From contig OY970171.1 of assembly GCA_963707575.1 (NCBI GenBank), forward strand, positions 1,426,001 to 1,490,000: a stretch of DNA of 64,000 nt. The letters are read 5' to 3'. The notes under the pieces are model-generated. The model saw nothing but the letters and a program-made list of their open reading frames with translations. It was not told the origin of the DNA and made no database searches. Shown in pieces: positions 49,663 through 57,947 of this stretch. The translations under genes and the position numbers were made by a program. Origin of the DNA: Gaiellasilicea sp963707575. GTDB taxonomy: Bacteria > Actinomycetota > Thermoleophilia > Gaiellales > Gaiellaceae. Position 1 is the first letter of the stretch. Every line of letters starts with the position of its first letter.

Positions 49663-51549
49663 GTGGCGCCGCCTCGCTCCTCCGCCGCACCCAGCGGGCG
49701 CCCACGCCGCGGCTTCACCGAACGGCCGATCAACGCGCGGACGGTGCGCGGCACGTGGCTCCTCGTTGCCCTGCCGCTCCTGCTGGCCGCGTTCACCGTC
49801 GGCCGGCCGCAGCCCCTGCCCCCGCCCGCGTTGCCGCCTGCCTTCGACGGCGAAACCGCCACCGCACTCGCGCAGGAGCTCGCCCGCGACTATCCCGACC
49901 GCTCGCCGGGCTCGGCCGGAGCGCTCGGCGCGGCGCAGTGGTTCTCGCGTCAGATGGCGTTGTACGGATTCGACACCGAGACGAACTCCTTCACCGCACA
50001 GATCCCGGGTCGCGGCCGAGTCGAGCTGCAGAACCTCGTCGCCGTCGCGGACGGGCCCTCGAACAACGCGATCGTCTTCCTCGCGCACCGCGACAACACC
50101 GGCTTCGGCCCCGGCGCCAGCGACAACGCGTCGGGAACCGCGACCCTCGTCGAACTCGCCCGTGCCTACGCGCCCGTGGCCGGTGCCGGCGAGGTGCAGG
50201 CGCGCCCGAATCACGACCTGGTTTTCGTCTCGACGGACGGCGGTGCGTTCGGCGCACTCGGGGCGGCCGAGTTCGCCGCCACCTCCCCCTACGCGGAGAG
50301 CGCCCTCGCGGTGATCAGCCTCGACGCGATCGGCGGGTCCGGCCAGCCGCGGATCCTGATCGGGGGCGACAAGCCGCGTTCGCCGGCCGCCTCGCTCGTT
50401 CGGACGGCCGCGGTACGGATCCTCGAGGAATCGGGCCGCGAGCCGCACCGGGCGAGCGCGTTGCGCCAGCTGCTCGACCTCGGCTTTCCGTTCACGCTCG
50501 GCGAGCAGGGCCCGCTGGTCGCGCTGGGCGTTCCCTCGCTGACGATCACGACGGTCGGGCGACAGGCGTCGCCCGCAACCGAGGCGGCCCCGCTCGCTCC
50601 GGCCCGGCTGGCCGAGCTCGGACGCGCCGCCCAGAGTCTCCTGGGGTCGCTCGACACGGGCCTCGAGCTCACGCAGGGGACGACCTCCTACGTCTACCTC
50701 GATCGCCGGATCGTGCTCGGCTGGGCGCTGCAGTTGGTGCTGATCGCGTCGCTGCTGCCCTTCGCCATCGGCGCCGTCGACCTCTTCGCACGTTGCCGGC
50801 GTCGACGGATCCCGCTCGCCGCGGCGGCGCGGAGCCTGCGCAGCCGGCTCGGCTTCTGGTTTTACGTCGGGGGACTCCTCTTCGTCGCCGCGCGCCTCGG
50901 GCTGTTCGGGGACGGGACCGAGGGGCGGCCACTGCCGCCGGAGGCACCAGGCGTCGGAGAGCCGCCGCTGCTCGGGGCGACCCTGGTCGTCGCGCTCGCG
51001 CTGGGCGGCTGGCTGATCGGCCGCGAGCGGCTGATCCCCCACCGGCCCGCGACGACCGAGGAAACCCTCGCCGGCTACACCGCGGCGTTGCTCGCGCTCG
51101 GCATGATCGCGCTGCTCGTGGTGGCGACGAATCCCTTCGCGCTCGTCTACCTCCTGCCCTCGCTCTACGCCTGGCTCTGGCTTCCGCAGGCGTACGACGC
51201 GCATCGAGCCGTGCGTGGCGCCCTGCTCGCGGCGGGTTTCGCCGGCCCGCTCATACTCGTCTTCTCCTTCGCGGAGCGCCAGGGGCTCGGCGTGGAGGCG
51301 CCCTGGTACCTGCTCTCACTGGTCGCCTCGGGCTACGTCCCGGCGATCGTCGCCGCGCTGGGGCTCGCCTGGCTGGCGGTCGCCGCCCAGCTCGCGGCGC
51401 TCACCGCCGATCGCTACGCCGCATATCCCGATCGGCGCGACCGGCCGGCCGAGGGCGCGTTCCGCAGGCTCGCACGGCAAGCCGCCGGAAGCGGGCGCGG
51501 GCGGCGGGAGGCACCTGCGGAGCGCCGCGACGCGCTCGAGGCCGACTAG
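49663..51549 (+). CDS. M28-peptidase-like protein with C-terminal membrane helices; catalytic residues degenerate
   Basis: 628 residues, GTG start. Signal anchor at about 30-48, an M28-type lumenal domain (60-340), then about seven membrane helices (340-600). Metal-binding positions H142 (LAHRDN), D154 (ASDNASG) and D221 (SLDAIGG) are in place, but the catalytic/ligand Glu-Glu of M28 (TxxEExGLxGS) is replaced by STDGGAFGALG (190-200), and no final histidine motif is evident. This suggests a non-catalytic or altered enzyme. Membrane architecture resembles eukaryotic/bacterial Fxna-like M28 proteins. Confidence 0.75.
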   Translation: MAPPRSSAAPSGRPRRGFTERPINARTVRGTWLLVALPLLLAAFTVGRPQPLPPPALPPAFDGETATALAQELARDYPDRSPGSAGALGAAQWFSRQMALYGFDTETNSFTAQIPGRGRVELQNLVAVADGPSNNAIVFLAHRDNTGFGPGASDNASGTATLVELARAYAPVAGAGEVQARPNHDLVFVSTDGGAFGALGAAEFAATSPYAESALAVISLDAIGGSGQPRILIGGDKPRSPAASLVRTAAVRILEESGREPHRASALRQLLDLGFPFTLGEQGPLVALGVPSLTITTVGRQASPATEAAPLAPARLAELGRAAQSLLGSLDTGLELTQGTTSYVYLDRRIVLGWALQLVLIASLLPFAIGAVDLFARCRRRRIPLAAAARSLRSRLGFWFYVGGLLFVAARLGLFGDGTEGRPLPPEAPGVGEPPLLGATLVVALALGGWLIGRERLIPHRPATTEETLAGYTAALLALGMIALLVVATNPFALVYLLPSLYAWLWLPQAYDAHRAVRGALLAAGFAGPLILVFSFAERQGLGVEAPWYLLSLVASGYVPAIVAALGLAWLAVAAQLAALTADRYAAYPDRRDRPAEGAFRRLARQAAGSGRGRREAPAERRDALEAD

Positions 51550-51557
51550 TAGGACTA

Positions 51558-51577
51558 CTAGGAGGGATTGGCGAAAT
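51558..51577 (+). repeat. Single copy of the CTAGGAGGG...TTGGCGAAAT motif
   Basis: CTAGGAGGGATTGGCGAAAT lies 9 bp after the stop of the M28-like gene, just after a small palindrome (CTAGTAGGACTACTAG, 51546-51561) whose end it overlaps. The same 20-nt motif, with two substitutions or fewer, occurs twice as an inverted pair at 56643-56704. Confidence 0.7.
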
Positions 51578-51605
51578 CAGTGATGAGACGTAGACTCGAA
51601 GGACG

Positions 51606-51734
51606 ATGACCGCCTGGCGCCGGTTGGTCGCTCGGTTCCGCCGTTGGCTACGAGGCGGTAGCGCCGCTGCCGTGTCCCGCGAGGCCGAAGAACATCGCCG
51701 AAAGTACCAGCAGGGCGGCCCGGACTGGAGTTAG
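51606..51734 (+). CDS. Possible very small basic protein
   Basis: 42 residues from the ATG at 51606, with ribosome site GAAGGA 3 nt upstream. Begins MTAWRRLVARFRRWLRGG (a strongly basic amphipathic helix) and ends in a polar segment EAEEHRRKYQQGGPDWS. The good ribosome site and helix pattern favour a real gene; the short length and lack of a recognised family argue for caution. Confidence 0.4.
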   Translation: MTAWRRLVARFRRWLRGGSAAAVSREAEEHRRKYQQGGPDWS

Positions 51735-51769
51735 TGGCGGACGAGCTTCCCCACGATTAAAGTCGGCGG

Positions 51770-51964
51770 ATGAAGCAGATCTGGACCAGCCGGGTCGTGC
51801 AGACCACCACGAAGTACGGCGAGCACGCGCCCATGGCGGCCGTCTGCTGCAATGCGTGCCGCACCTGCGCGACCACGAACATCGCGAGCCTCGCGCTCGC
51901 AGTCGTGGGCGGCGCCGGGATCGCCGCGTGGGCCGGCACGAAGCGCCTCATCGGCCGTACGTAG
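51770..51964 (+). CDS. Possible small cysteine-rich membrane protein
   Basis: 64 residues. A CCNACRTC cluster (residues 26-33) is followed by a hydrophobic stretch NIASLALAVVGGAGIAAWAG. The cysteines could bind a metal or heme, or the segment may be a signal-anchor. Ribosome site is a weak GGCGG. No family recognised; convergent with moeA 24 bp away. Confidence 0.4.
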   Translation: MKQIWTSRVVQTTTKYGEHAPMAAVCCNACRTCATTNIASLALAVVGGAGIAAWAGTKRLIGRT

Positions 51965-51988
51965 CGCGTCATGGCCTGACCGCGTCTC

Positions 51989-53179
51989 CTAGACGGGAAG
52001 GAAGCGCACGCGCTCGCCCGCTGCGAGCTCGCCCTCGCCCCGCGGCACGTGCACGAGAGCGTCCGCCACGGCCGCCCGGACGATCATGTGCGACTCCTGC
52101 CCCCGGAGCGGCACGAGCACCGTCTCGCCCTCGGTGAGGCTCGAACGCGCTCGGACGAGCTGGTCCCGGGCGGCGATCCGGCGCAGCGGCTCGGCGAGCG
52201 TCCCGACCGCGAAGCGAAGGCCCGGCTCCGCCTCTCCGGCGAGCGCCCGCAGGGCCGGACGAACGAAGAGCTCGAACCCGACGAGCGCCGACACGGGGTT
52301 CCCCGGCAGCCCGAAGACCAGCGTGCGCTCCCGCACGCCGAACGCGACGGGCTTCCCCGGCTTGACCGCAACCCGCCAGAACACCTCCTCGACGCCCAGC
52401 TCGGCGCCCACCGAGCGCACGAGGTCGTGGGGCCCCACGGACACGCCGCCGGAGCTGACGAGCAGGTCGGCGGTCAGGCCCTGCTCGAGCGCGGCACGGT
52501 GTGCGTCCGGATCGTCGGCGACGGGCTCGAGCCGCTCCACGACGGCCCCGGCGCCTACGAGCGCGGCCGAGAGCATGACGCTGTTCGCCTCGTAGATCTG
52601 GCCTGGCCCGAGTGGGTCGCCCGGGGACCGCAGCTCGGTGCCGGTGCTGAGCACTGCGGCGCGCGGCCGCCGCGAGCACCGAACGGAGGCGACTCCCGCC
52701 GCCGCGAGGGCGCCGATCCTGGCTGCGGACAGCGCCACCCCGGCGATGAGCACGGTGTCGCCCGCAGTCACGTCGCCCGCGACGGGGCGAACGTGCGCGC
52801 CGCGCTCCACTCGCTCCGCCACCGTGATCCTGTTTCCCGATTCGACAACAACTTCGATCGGCACGACCGCGTCGGCGCCTTCGGGCACGACGCCGCCCGT
52901 CGAGATAGCCATGGCCTCGCCAGACTCGAGCGCATGCGGCGCCGGCCGGCCGGCCGCGACGCGGAACGTCACTGGGAGCGTTCCGGGCGTGTCCTCTGCC
53001 CGCACCGCGAATCCATCCATCGCCGAGCTCTGGAAGGGTGGCAGGTCGACGGCTGCGCGGGCGTCCTCGGCCAGCACGCGTCCGAGTGCGTCCACGACCG
53101 CGACCGTCTCGTCCGGGAGTGGCGAGACGCGTTCGAGGATCCGCGCGAGTGCCTCGTCGATCGTGAGCAGATCGGTCAT
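51989..53179 (-). CDS. moeA: Molybdopterin molybdenumtransferase
   Basis: 396 residues from the ATG at 53177-53179. MoeA domains in order: N-terminal linker and substrate site DLPPFQSSAMDGFAV, the ISTGGVVPEGADAVV motif, MoCF-binding TGTELRSPGDPLGPGQIYEANS and SSGGVSVGPHD, GLPGNPVSALVGFELFV, and the C-terminal barrel. It inserts molybdate into adenylated molybdopterin made by the MogA-type protein at 43093. Divergent from the GT2 gene by 44 bp. Confidence 0.93.
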   Translation of the reverse strand: MTDLLTIDEALARILERVSPLPDETVAVVDALGRVLAEDARAAVDLPPFQSSAMDGFAVRAEDTPGTLPVTFRVAAGRPAPHALESGEAMAISTGGVVPEGADAVVPIEVVVESGNRITVAERVERGAHVRPVAGDVTAGDTVLIAGVALSAARIGALAAAGVASVRCSRRPRAAVLSTGTELRSPGDPLGPGQIYEANSVMLSAALVGAGAVVERLEPVADDPDAHRAALEQGLTADLLVSSGGVSVGPHDLVRSVGAELGVEEVFWRVAVKPGKPVAFGVRERTLVFGLPGNPVSALVGFELFVRPALRALAGEAEPGLRFAVGTLAEPLRRIAARDQLVRARSSLTEGETVLVPLRGQESHMIVRAAVADALVHVPRGEGELAAGERVRFLPV

Positions 53180-53223
53180 CGCCCGGCATACGCTAACCGC
53201 GCGGGCTGGATACTCTCGCCCGC

Positions 53224-54162
53224 GTGATCTCCGTCGTGATCCCCGTCCACAACGAGGAGCGCAGCGTAGCGCTGCTCCTGGACGAGCTCGGCTCGGCGCT
53301 GGAGCCCCTCGGCCGGCCCTGGGAGGCGGTGTTCGTGGACGACGGCTCCGACGACGGGACGTTCTCCGCACTGACGCGGCTGCATGCCGCCGCCGACAAC
53401 GTCCGCGTGGTCCGGCTGCGGCGCAACTTCGGCAAGGCTGCGGCGCTCCAGGCCGGCTTCGAGGCCGCGGAGGGCGACGTCGTCGTCACCATCGACGGAG
53501 ACCTGCAGGACGATGCGACCGAGATCCCGCGCCTGCTCGCGAAGCTGGACGAGGGGTTCGACCTCGTCTCCGGCTGGAAGACCAAGCGCCGCGATCCATG
53601 GAGCCGCCGCATCCCGTCGAAGATCTTCAACGTCGTCACCGGCCGCATGTCCGGGCTGCGCCTGCACGACCTCAACTGCGGGCTCAAGGCGTACCGGGCG
53701 GAAGTGCTCGCCGGTCTCCGGATCTACGGCGAGCTCCATCGCTTCATCCCGGTGCTCGCGCACTACCGCGGCTTCCGCGTCGCCGAGCTCCCAGTCAACC
53801 ACCGGCCGCGTGAGCACGGACGCTCGCGCTACGGGATGGAGCGCTACCTGCGCGGCTTCCTCGACCTGCTGACCGTCACCTTCATGGGCCGCTACCGCCA
53901 CCGGCCGCTGCACCTCTTCGGCGGCCTCGGGCTCGTCCTCGGCGCCGCCGGATCGCTGGTGCTCGTCTACATGGTCGCGCTCAAGCTCGACGGCCAGGCG
54001 ATCGGCCACCGGCCCCTGCTCACGCTCGGCGTGCTGCTCGTCGTCGTCGGGATGCAGTTTCTGTCGCTGGGCCTGCTCAGCGAGCTGATCACGAGCCACC
54101 ACGAGGAGCGCTCCGGCTCGACGCGCGGAGCAGAGCAGCACGTCGACGAGATCCTGCGCTAG
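53224..54162 (+). CDS. GT2 glycosyltransferase with C-terminal membrane helices (polyprenyl-phosphate hexosyltransferase type)
   Basis: 312 residues, GTG start. N-terminal GT-A domain: VVIPVHNEERS, FVDDGSDDGT (D39/D40 bind the nucleotide) and TIDGDLQDDATEI (D91, D93, D96); two membrane helices at about 235-255 and 275-300. This is the layout of GtrB/ArnC/dolichyl-phosphate mannose synthase-like enzymes, which load a sugar on undecaprenyl or another polyprenyl phosphate. The GT87 and PIG-V-like enzymes downstream would use such lipid-linked sugars. Confidence 0.88.
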   Translation: MISVVIPVHNEERSVALLLDELGSALEPLGRPWEAVFVDDGSDDGTFSALTRLHAAADNVRVVRLRRNFGKAAALQAGFEAAEGDVVVTIDGDLQDDATEIPRLLAKLDEGFDLVSGWKTKRRDPWSRRIPSKIFNVVTGRMSGLRLHDLNCGLKAYRAEVLAGLRIYGELHRFIPVLAHYRGFRVAELPVNHRPREHGRSRYGMERYLRGFLDLLTVTFMGRYRHRPLHLFGGLGLVLGAAGSLVLVYMVALKLDGQAIGHRPLLTLGVLLVVVGMQFLSLGLLSELITSHHEERSGSTRGAEQHVDEILR

Positions 54163-55237
54163 GTGAAGGTTCTCTACTTCGGGACCTACGAAAGGGACTA
54201 CCCGCGCAACGCCCAGGTGATCTCGAGCCTGCGCGCAGCGGGGGTGGAGGTGGTCGAGCGTCACGTCGGCGTCTGGGAGGGACGTCGGCAGAAGTGGTCG
54301 CTCGGTCTTGGCGCCGCACTGCGCCTCGCTGCCGCCGAGGTGCGGCTCCTCGCGCGACCGCCCGACGGGTTCGACGCGGTCGTCGTCGGCTATCCCGGAC
54401 AGCTCGACCTTCCTGCCGCGAAGCGGGCGGCGCGCGGGCGCCCGGTCGTCTTCAATCCGCTCGTCTCCCTGAGCGAGACGCTCGTGGAGGATCGAGGGCG
54501 GTTCGCGGAGGGCTCGTTCGCAGCGCGCGTCCTGCGCCGGATCGACCGCGGCGCGCTCCGGCGCGCCGAGCTCGTGGTCGCGGACACCGCGGCGAGCGCG
54601 CGCACACTGGCGGAGCTCGGTGGCCTGCCGCCGCAGCGCGTCGCCGTCTGCTTCGTGGGAGCGGAGGAACGGCTCTTCAGCCCGGGCTGGAGGCAGCCCG
54701 AGCGCTTCGGGGCCCTCTTCGTCGGCAAGCTGATCCCGCTCCACGGCCTCGAGACAATCCTCGCCGCCGCTCGCCTCGCGCCGGAGCTCCCCTTCACGAT
54801 CGTCGGCAGCGGCCAGCTCGACGCCGTGCTCGAAGCGCCGCCCGCCAACGTGGACGCACATCGAGTGGGTCGACTACGAGGAGCTGCCCGCGCGGCTCCA
54901 TCGGGCCGGTTGTGCGCTCGGGATCTTCGGGACCACGGCCAAGGCTCAGCGGGTGATCCCGAACAAGGCCTTCCAGGCCCTCGCCTGCGGCACACCGCTC
55001 GTGACCGCGGACACGCCTGCGGCGCGAGAGCTGCTGCGCGACGACGAGAGCGCACTGCTCGTGCCGCCCGGCGACCCTCATGCTCTCGCTGCCGCCCTGC
55101 GCAGGCTCGCCGCCGACCCGGAGCTGGCCGAGCGGATCGGCGCGGGCGGTCATGCCGCGTACCAGGCGCACGCGAGCGAAGACGTGCTGGGCCGGCGCTG
55201 GCGGGGGCTGCTCGAGGGATTGCTCGCCGGCCGGTGA
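54163..55237 (+). pseudogene. GT4-family glycosyltransferase interrupted by a frameshift
   Basis: GTG start immediately after the GT2 stop. The first 230 residues (VLYFGTYERDYPRN to the end of LDAVLEAPPANV) are in one frame, and the rest continues in the next frame from THIEWVDYEELPARL to PNKAFQALACGTPLVTAD and the C-terminal GLLEGLLAGR, ending with TGA at 55235-55237. One extra G in GTGGACG (54850-54856) breaks the frame. Without it, a complete GT4 enzyme of about 357 residues results. Either a recent mutation or a sequencing error. Family role: glycosyl transfer in exopolysaccharide or lipid-glycan synthesis. Confidence 0.85.
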
Positions 55238-56646
55238 GATGGCGCGTCCTCCTGTGGGCGGGAATCGCGTCGTTCGCCGTGGGCTTCGGCACGTTGTCGG
55301 CGCTCCGCCACGTCGCGTTCAACACGGGCCGCTTCGACCTCGGCAACATGGTGCAGGCCGTCTGGTCGACGGCCCACGGCGACGTGCTCGAGGTGACGAA
55401 CCTCCGCGGCGAGCAGATGTCGCGGCTCGGCGCGCACTTCGACCCGATCCTGGCGGCCTTCGCGCCGCTCTGGTGGGTGTGGCCCGACCCGACCATGCTT
55501 CTGGTCGTCCAGTCGGCCGCCATCGCCCTCGGCGCCGTGCCCGTCTTCCTGCTCGCCCGCAAGCACCTCGGTTCGGAGCGCGCTGGGGTCGGATTCGCGC
55601 TCGCCTATCTGCTCTATCCCCCGACCCAGTGGCTGGCGCTGAACGAGTTCCACGCCGTCGCGCTCGCGACGCCGCTGCTGCTGCTCGCCTTTTGGTACCT
55701 CGACGAGGACCGGCTCGCGGCGTTCGCGGTCGTAGCCGCGCTGGCGTGCCTGACGAAGGAGCAGGTCCCGCTCACGGTCGCCGCGCTCGGCGTCTGGTAC
55801 GCCCTGGCCCGCGGGCGAAGGCTTGCCGGCGCGGTCATCGCCGCGGGTGGGCTGGCAACGGCCGCGCTCGCGATCGGAGTGGTCGTCCCGCACTTCGCGC
55901 CTCGTGGCGCGTCGCCGTTCGAGGGGCGCTACGGCGCCGTCGGCGGCTCGCCGGCGGGGATCGCCGAGACGTTCGTGACCGATCCGCTGCTCGTGCTGGG
56001 CGAGATGTTCGACGGCCACGGCGTCCCCTACCTCCTCGAGCTGCTCCTCCCGCTCGCGGCCCTGCCGCTCCTCGCCCCGCTCGCAGCCCTCACCGCGTTG
56101 CCGGAGCTCGCGGCCAACCTGCTCTCGTCCACGCGAACCCAGCAGTCGATCCACTACCACTACACGGCCGCAGCGATCCCGGGACTCGTCGCGGCCTCCG
56201 TCTTCGGCGCGGCACGGCTGCGGCATCGCCGGGGCTGGGTCCGGCCGGTTGCGACGGCCGTGGTGGTCGTCGGCCTCGCCGCCAACTACGCCCTGGGCGC
56301 GATCCCGGTGTGGCGGGCGTTCCCCGGAGGCGAGACGCTCGGCACGCGCGAGCACATCGTCTCGGCACACGACCGGGTCGCCGCGCGTGCGGTGCGCCTG
56401 ATCCCCGAGGACGCCGTGGTCAGCGCGACGAACTCGCTGGGAGCACACCTGTCCGAACGGCATCGCCTCCACAGCTTCCCGTTCCTGCACGACTCGACGT
56501 GGATCGCGGCAGACGAGACGAGACCGGGGTACGCCGACCGCATCTCCCCACTGGCAACGACGGAGCGGTTGCGCCGGCTCCGGCTCGACCCCGGCTGGCG
56601 GATCGTCTTCGACGAGGACGGCATCACCGTCTTCCGCAAGCGCTAG
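55234..56646 (+). CDS. DUF2079 multi-pass membrane protein
   Basis: 470 residues from the GTG at 55234, which overlaps the GT4 stop (GTGA); the same frame stays open upstream only because of the GT4 frameshift. Ten or so membrane helices, an N-terminal TGRFDLGNMVQAVW and GAHFDPILAAFAPLWW motif and an extracytoplasmic C-terminal domain. DUF2079 proteins look like GT-C glycosyltransferases using polyprenyl-sugars, but function is unproven. Its stop lies within a repeat element. Confidence 0.82.
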   Translation: MRWRVLLWAGIASFAVGFGTLSALRHVAFNTGRFDLGNMVQAVWSTAHGDVLEVTNLRGEQMSRLGAHFDPILAAFAPLWWVWPDPTMLLVVQSAAIALGAVPVFLLARKHLGSERAGVGFALAYLLYPPTQWLALNEFHAVALATPLLLLAFWYLDEDRLAAFAVVAALACLTKEQVPLTVAALGVWYALARGRRLAGAVIAAGGLATAALAIGVVVPHFAPRGASPFEGRYGAVGGSPAGIAETFVTDPLLVLGEMFDGHGVPYLLELLLPLAALPLLAPLAALTALPELAANLLSSTRTQQSIHYHYTAAAIPGLVAASVFGAARLRHRRGWVRPVATAVVVVGLAANYALGAIPVWRAFPGGETLGTREHIVSAHDRVAARAVRLIPEDAVVSATNSLGAHLSERHRLHSFPFLHDSTWIAADETRPGYADRISPLATTERLRRLRLDPGWRIVFDEDGITVFRKR

Positions 56647-56704
56647 GAGGGCTTGGCGGAATGCCGCTCGACGACACAGCCTGTATTTCGCCAAACCCTC
56701 CTAG
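56643..56704. repeat. Inverted pair of the CTAGGAGGG...TTGGCGRAAT motif at convergent stops
   Basis: Left copy CTAGGAGGGCTTGGCGGAAT (56643-56662) contains the TAG stop of the DUF2079 gene. The right copy (56685-56704), read on the minus strand, is CTAGGAGGGTTTGGCGAAAT and contains the TAG stop of the GT87 gene. The 20-nt arms differ at two positions and enclose 22 nt. Together they can form a large hairpin ending both transcripts. The same motif occurs alone at 51558-51577. Confidence 0.75.
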
Positions 56705-57876
56705 AGAATCGTCTGCGGGAGCAGGTAGGCGCAGAGCGCGAGCGCGGCGAGCTGCGCCTTCCGATCCTCCTCGGCAGCGGCCAGAGGCACCGCCCAGACC
56801 AGGTACCACGGCGCGAGCCACGGCGTGACGACGAGCAGCAGGCAGCCGGCGCGGGCCAGATGCGGACGCCCGCGGAGCGCCTCGCGCGCAAGCAACGCGA
56901 GGCCGACGGCGAGGGCAACGCCCGCGAGCGCCAGCGCGAGCCCGTGCGGCAGCCCCAGTTGCTCGAGCCGGTGTGGGAACGCGTAGCTCGTCTCCTCCCC
57001 GGCGTTGTCGGCCAGCGGGCCGCTCGCGCGCAGCCAGCCCCAGCCGTACTGCCACGTGGCGAGTGCGAGGACGACGGCGACGGTGGCCGCGAACACTCCG
57101 TGCGCGACGCGACGGCCGGCCCTCCGCGCGTCGAGCACGCGCAGCGCGAAGAAGACGAGTGGAATCCACTTGATCAGGATCGCGAGCGGCCAGAGGACGG
57201 CGGCCGCGCGACGCCGCCCTGCCGCCGCGAGCGCGATTGCACCCAGCACGAAGGCCATCATCAGCGCGTCGTTGTGGCCGCCGCCGGCGAAGTGGATCGC
57301 GAGCAACGGGTTCCAGCCGACGAAGGCGGCGGCGAACGGGCGCTCGGTCGCGAGTCGCGCGGCAAGCGCCGTCAGGGCCAGCATCGCCAGCGCGGCGATC
57401 ACCTTGAAGACCCATGCGGCCCCGGCCTCCGACGGGCCGACGGCATGGGCGACGACCTGTGAGAAGAGGCTAAACGCAGGCCCGTAGACGGAGGTCGTGT
57501 CGCGCCAGTCGGCACCGGCGTGCTCGTAGGCGGGGTTCTTCGGGTGCTCCGCAGGAGTCTCGCGGTAGGGGTTTCCGTCGTCGTTTGCGATCGCGCCGTA
57601 CTCCCAGTACGTCCACGCGTCGGTCGAGAGCAGGAGGGGCGCGGCGAGCGGCAGGAGTTGGATCGCGACGGCGACCACGATGACGGGAGCCAACCGCGGA
57701 CGCGAGCCCGAGAGCAGCCGGAGCCCCAGGAGATAGGCGACGAAGGCGAGGGCGAGCGCGGCGAGGAAGACGAGTGCCCACCCGTCGCGACTTCCCACGC
57801 GGCCGGCCGACTCCGGCACGAGGGGCGCCCCGCCGGCCCAGGCGGCCGCGACGCAGACGCCGACCAGGGCGAGCAC
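56701..57876 (-). CDS. GT87-type polyprenol-phosphate-mannose-dependent mannosyltransferase
   Basis: 391 residues from the GTG at 57874-57876. About ten membrane helices; an extracytoplasmic loop with LLSTDAWTYWEYGAIANDDGNPYRETP, containing the acidic residues of the GT-C active site, and GGGHNDALMMAF typical of GT87. The GTG would start inside the first membrane helix. A CTG at 57949-57951 overlapping the PBP1A stop (CTGA) would add a more natural 25-residue tail (SAPPRSGARGSFAPV). Adds mannose outside the cell membrane to lipid glycans. Confidence 0.82.
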   Translation of the reverse strand: MLALVGVCVAAAWAGGAPLVPESAGRVGSRDGWALVFLAALALAFVAYLLGLRLLSGSRPRLAPVIVVAVAIQLLPLAAPLLLSTDAWTYWEYGAIANDDGNPYRETPAEHPKNPAYEHAGADWRDTTSVYGPAFSLFSQVVAHAVGPSEAGAAWVFKVIAALAMLALTALAARLATERPFAAAFVGWNPLLAIHFAGGGHNDALMMAFVLGAIALAAAGRRRAAAVLWPLAILIKWIPLVFFALRVLDARRAGRRVAHGVFAATVAVVLALATWQYGWGWLRASGPLADNAGEETSYAFPHRLEQLGLPHGLALALAGVALAVGLALLAREALRGRPHLARAGCLLLVVTPWLAPWYLVWAVPLAAAEEDRKAQLAALALCAYLLPQTIL

Positions 57877-57947
57877 CGTGGCCCCGGCCGCCAGTGGGGG
57901 CGTGACCGGTGCGAAGCTGCCCCGCGCGCCGGAGCGGGGCGGAGCGC

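Noticed and set aside
54163..56646. One 827-residue glycosyltransferase-membrane fusion protein
   Set aside because: The middle 120 residues are an Arg/Ala-rich out-of-frame translation; the true GT4 C-terminus is in another frame, and the DUF2079 gene has its own GTG start overlapping the GT4 stop.
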